Shown here one piece after another: positions 5,733 to 6,201 of a stretch of 6,201 nt of DNA. Source of the DNA: Nocardia sp. (GTDB lineage: Bacteria > Actinomycetota > Actinomycetes > Mycobacteriales > Mycobacteriaceae). The notes under the pieces were generated by a model. The model saw nothing but the letters and a program-made list of their open reading frames with translations. It was not told where the DNA came from and ran no database searches. The position numbers were made by a program, and so were the translations under genes. The stretch lies in assembly GCA_013361595.1 (NCBI GenBank), contig JABFXT010000113.1, forward strand, positions 1-6,201, given 5' to 3'. Within the stretch, counting starts at the first letter, position 1; each line of letters starts with the position of its first letter.

Positions 5733-6201
5733 GTGCTGTATCGCGCATTCCTGCGACTCGTCGACCGGCTGCCGCTGCCCTCGCGGCGCACCCAACTGCT
5801 GATCGCCCTGGCGGTGATCGCCTCCCAGGCCGGTATCGCCGTGACCGGGGCGGTCGTGCGGGTCACCGCCTCGGGCCTCGGCTGCCCCACCTGGCCGCAG
5901 TGCTTTCCCGGCAGTTTCACCCCGGTGGGTGTCTCCGAGGTGGCTGTGGTCCACCAGGCGGTGGAATTCGGCAATCGCATGCTGACCTTCGCGGTGACGC
6001 TGTGCGCCGCTCTCATCGTCCTGGCCGTGACCCGGGCCCGACGCCGGCGCGAGGTACTGATCTACGCCTGGCTCATGCCGGGTGGCACCGTGCTGCAGGC
6101 GGTGCTCGGTGGGATCACCGTCCTCTCCGGACTGCTGTGGTGGACGGTCGCGTTGCATCTGCTGGCGTCGATGCTCATGGTGTGGCTGGCCGCGGTCATG
6201 T
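5733..6201 (+). CDS. ctaA: Heme A synthase CtaA/COX15, 5' part (runs off the window)
   Basis: CtaA is an integral membrane oxygenase that turns heme O into heme A for the aa3-type cytochrome c oxidase. The 156 visible residues begin with a short basic segment and a first helix at about 22-44, leading into TGAVVRVTASGLGCPTWPQC, which holds the paired loop cysteines Cys51 and Cys57. Next comes HQAVEFGNRMLTF (74-86), then GGTVLQAVLGGITV (117-130) and WWTVALHLLASM (136-147) with the expected heme-ligand His142. At the usual E-x-x-H-R site this protein has Glu78-Phe-Gly-Asn81-Arg82, so Asn replaces the histidine; I believe M. tuberculosis Rv1456c shares this. The full protein should be about 300-330 residues. 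GTG at 5733 is chosen for homology and its placement after the -10 box. It lies 66 bases after the permease stop, so read-through from upstream is also possible. Confidence 0.92.
   Translation, partial: MLYRAFLRLVDRLPLPSRRTQLLIALAVIASQAGIAVTGAVVRVTASGLGCPTWPQCFPGSFTPVGVSEVAVVHQAVEFGNRMLTFAVTLCAALIVLAVTRARRRREVLIYAWLMPGGTVLQAVLGGITVLSGLLWWTVALHLLASMLMVWLAAVM

Noticed and set aside
3795..6158. A 787-codon minus-strand frame opposite the ABC genes and ctaA
   Set aside because: It is Gln/His/Arg-rich with no domain and is the antisense shadow of three well-supported plus-strand genes, as expected in GC-rich DNA.

Overview
The window is high-GC DNA that looks like a mycolate-containing actinobacterium (order Mycobacteriales). 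Nocardia is my best guess, but the sequence does not fix the genus. The lineage call rests on three things: a lipomannan mannosyltransferase of the MptB type, an actinobacterial SufR regulator next to sufB, and an actinobacterial CtaA variant (E-F-G-N-R in place of E-x-x-H-R). From memory, the gene order matches the Mycobacterium tuberculosis block Rv1456c-Rv1461 (ctaA-like, ABC permease, ABC ATPase, mptB / sufR, sufB).

Layout. On the minus strand, sufR (746-1591) overlaps sufB (1-749, cut by the window edge) by four bases (ATGA); this is the head of a SUF iron-sulfur assembly operon. A 476-bp divergent intergenic region (1592-2067) follows. It holds a probable SufR operator at its sufR-proximal end and tentative promoters for both directions. 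On the plus strand come mptB (2068-3813), an ABC-2 exporter ATPase that overlaps it by GTGA (3810-4742), and its six-helix permease (4875-5666). A 132-bp gap carrying two 37-bp direct repeats separates the ATPase from the permease. After 66 bp that hold an imperfect palindrome resembling a BlaI operator and a -10 box placed for leaderless transcription, heme A synthase ctaA begins (5733) and runs off the right edge.

How the genes work together. SufR senses Fe-S status and probably represses its own operon, whose products (SufB here, SufD/C/S/U presumably beyond the left edge) build Fe-S clusters. In the other direction, MptB starts the alpha-1,6-mannan backbone of lipomannan at the membrane. 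The ABC exporter is translationally coupled to it but has no known substrate. CtaA makes heme A for the aa3 cytochrome oxidase and seems to have its own promoter. No wholly new system is visible. The points most worth checking are the repeat pair splitting the ABC operon, the SufR-like and BlaI-like operators, and the His-to-Asn change in CtaA.
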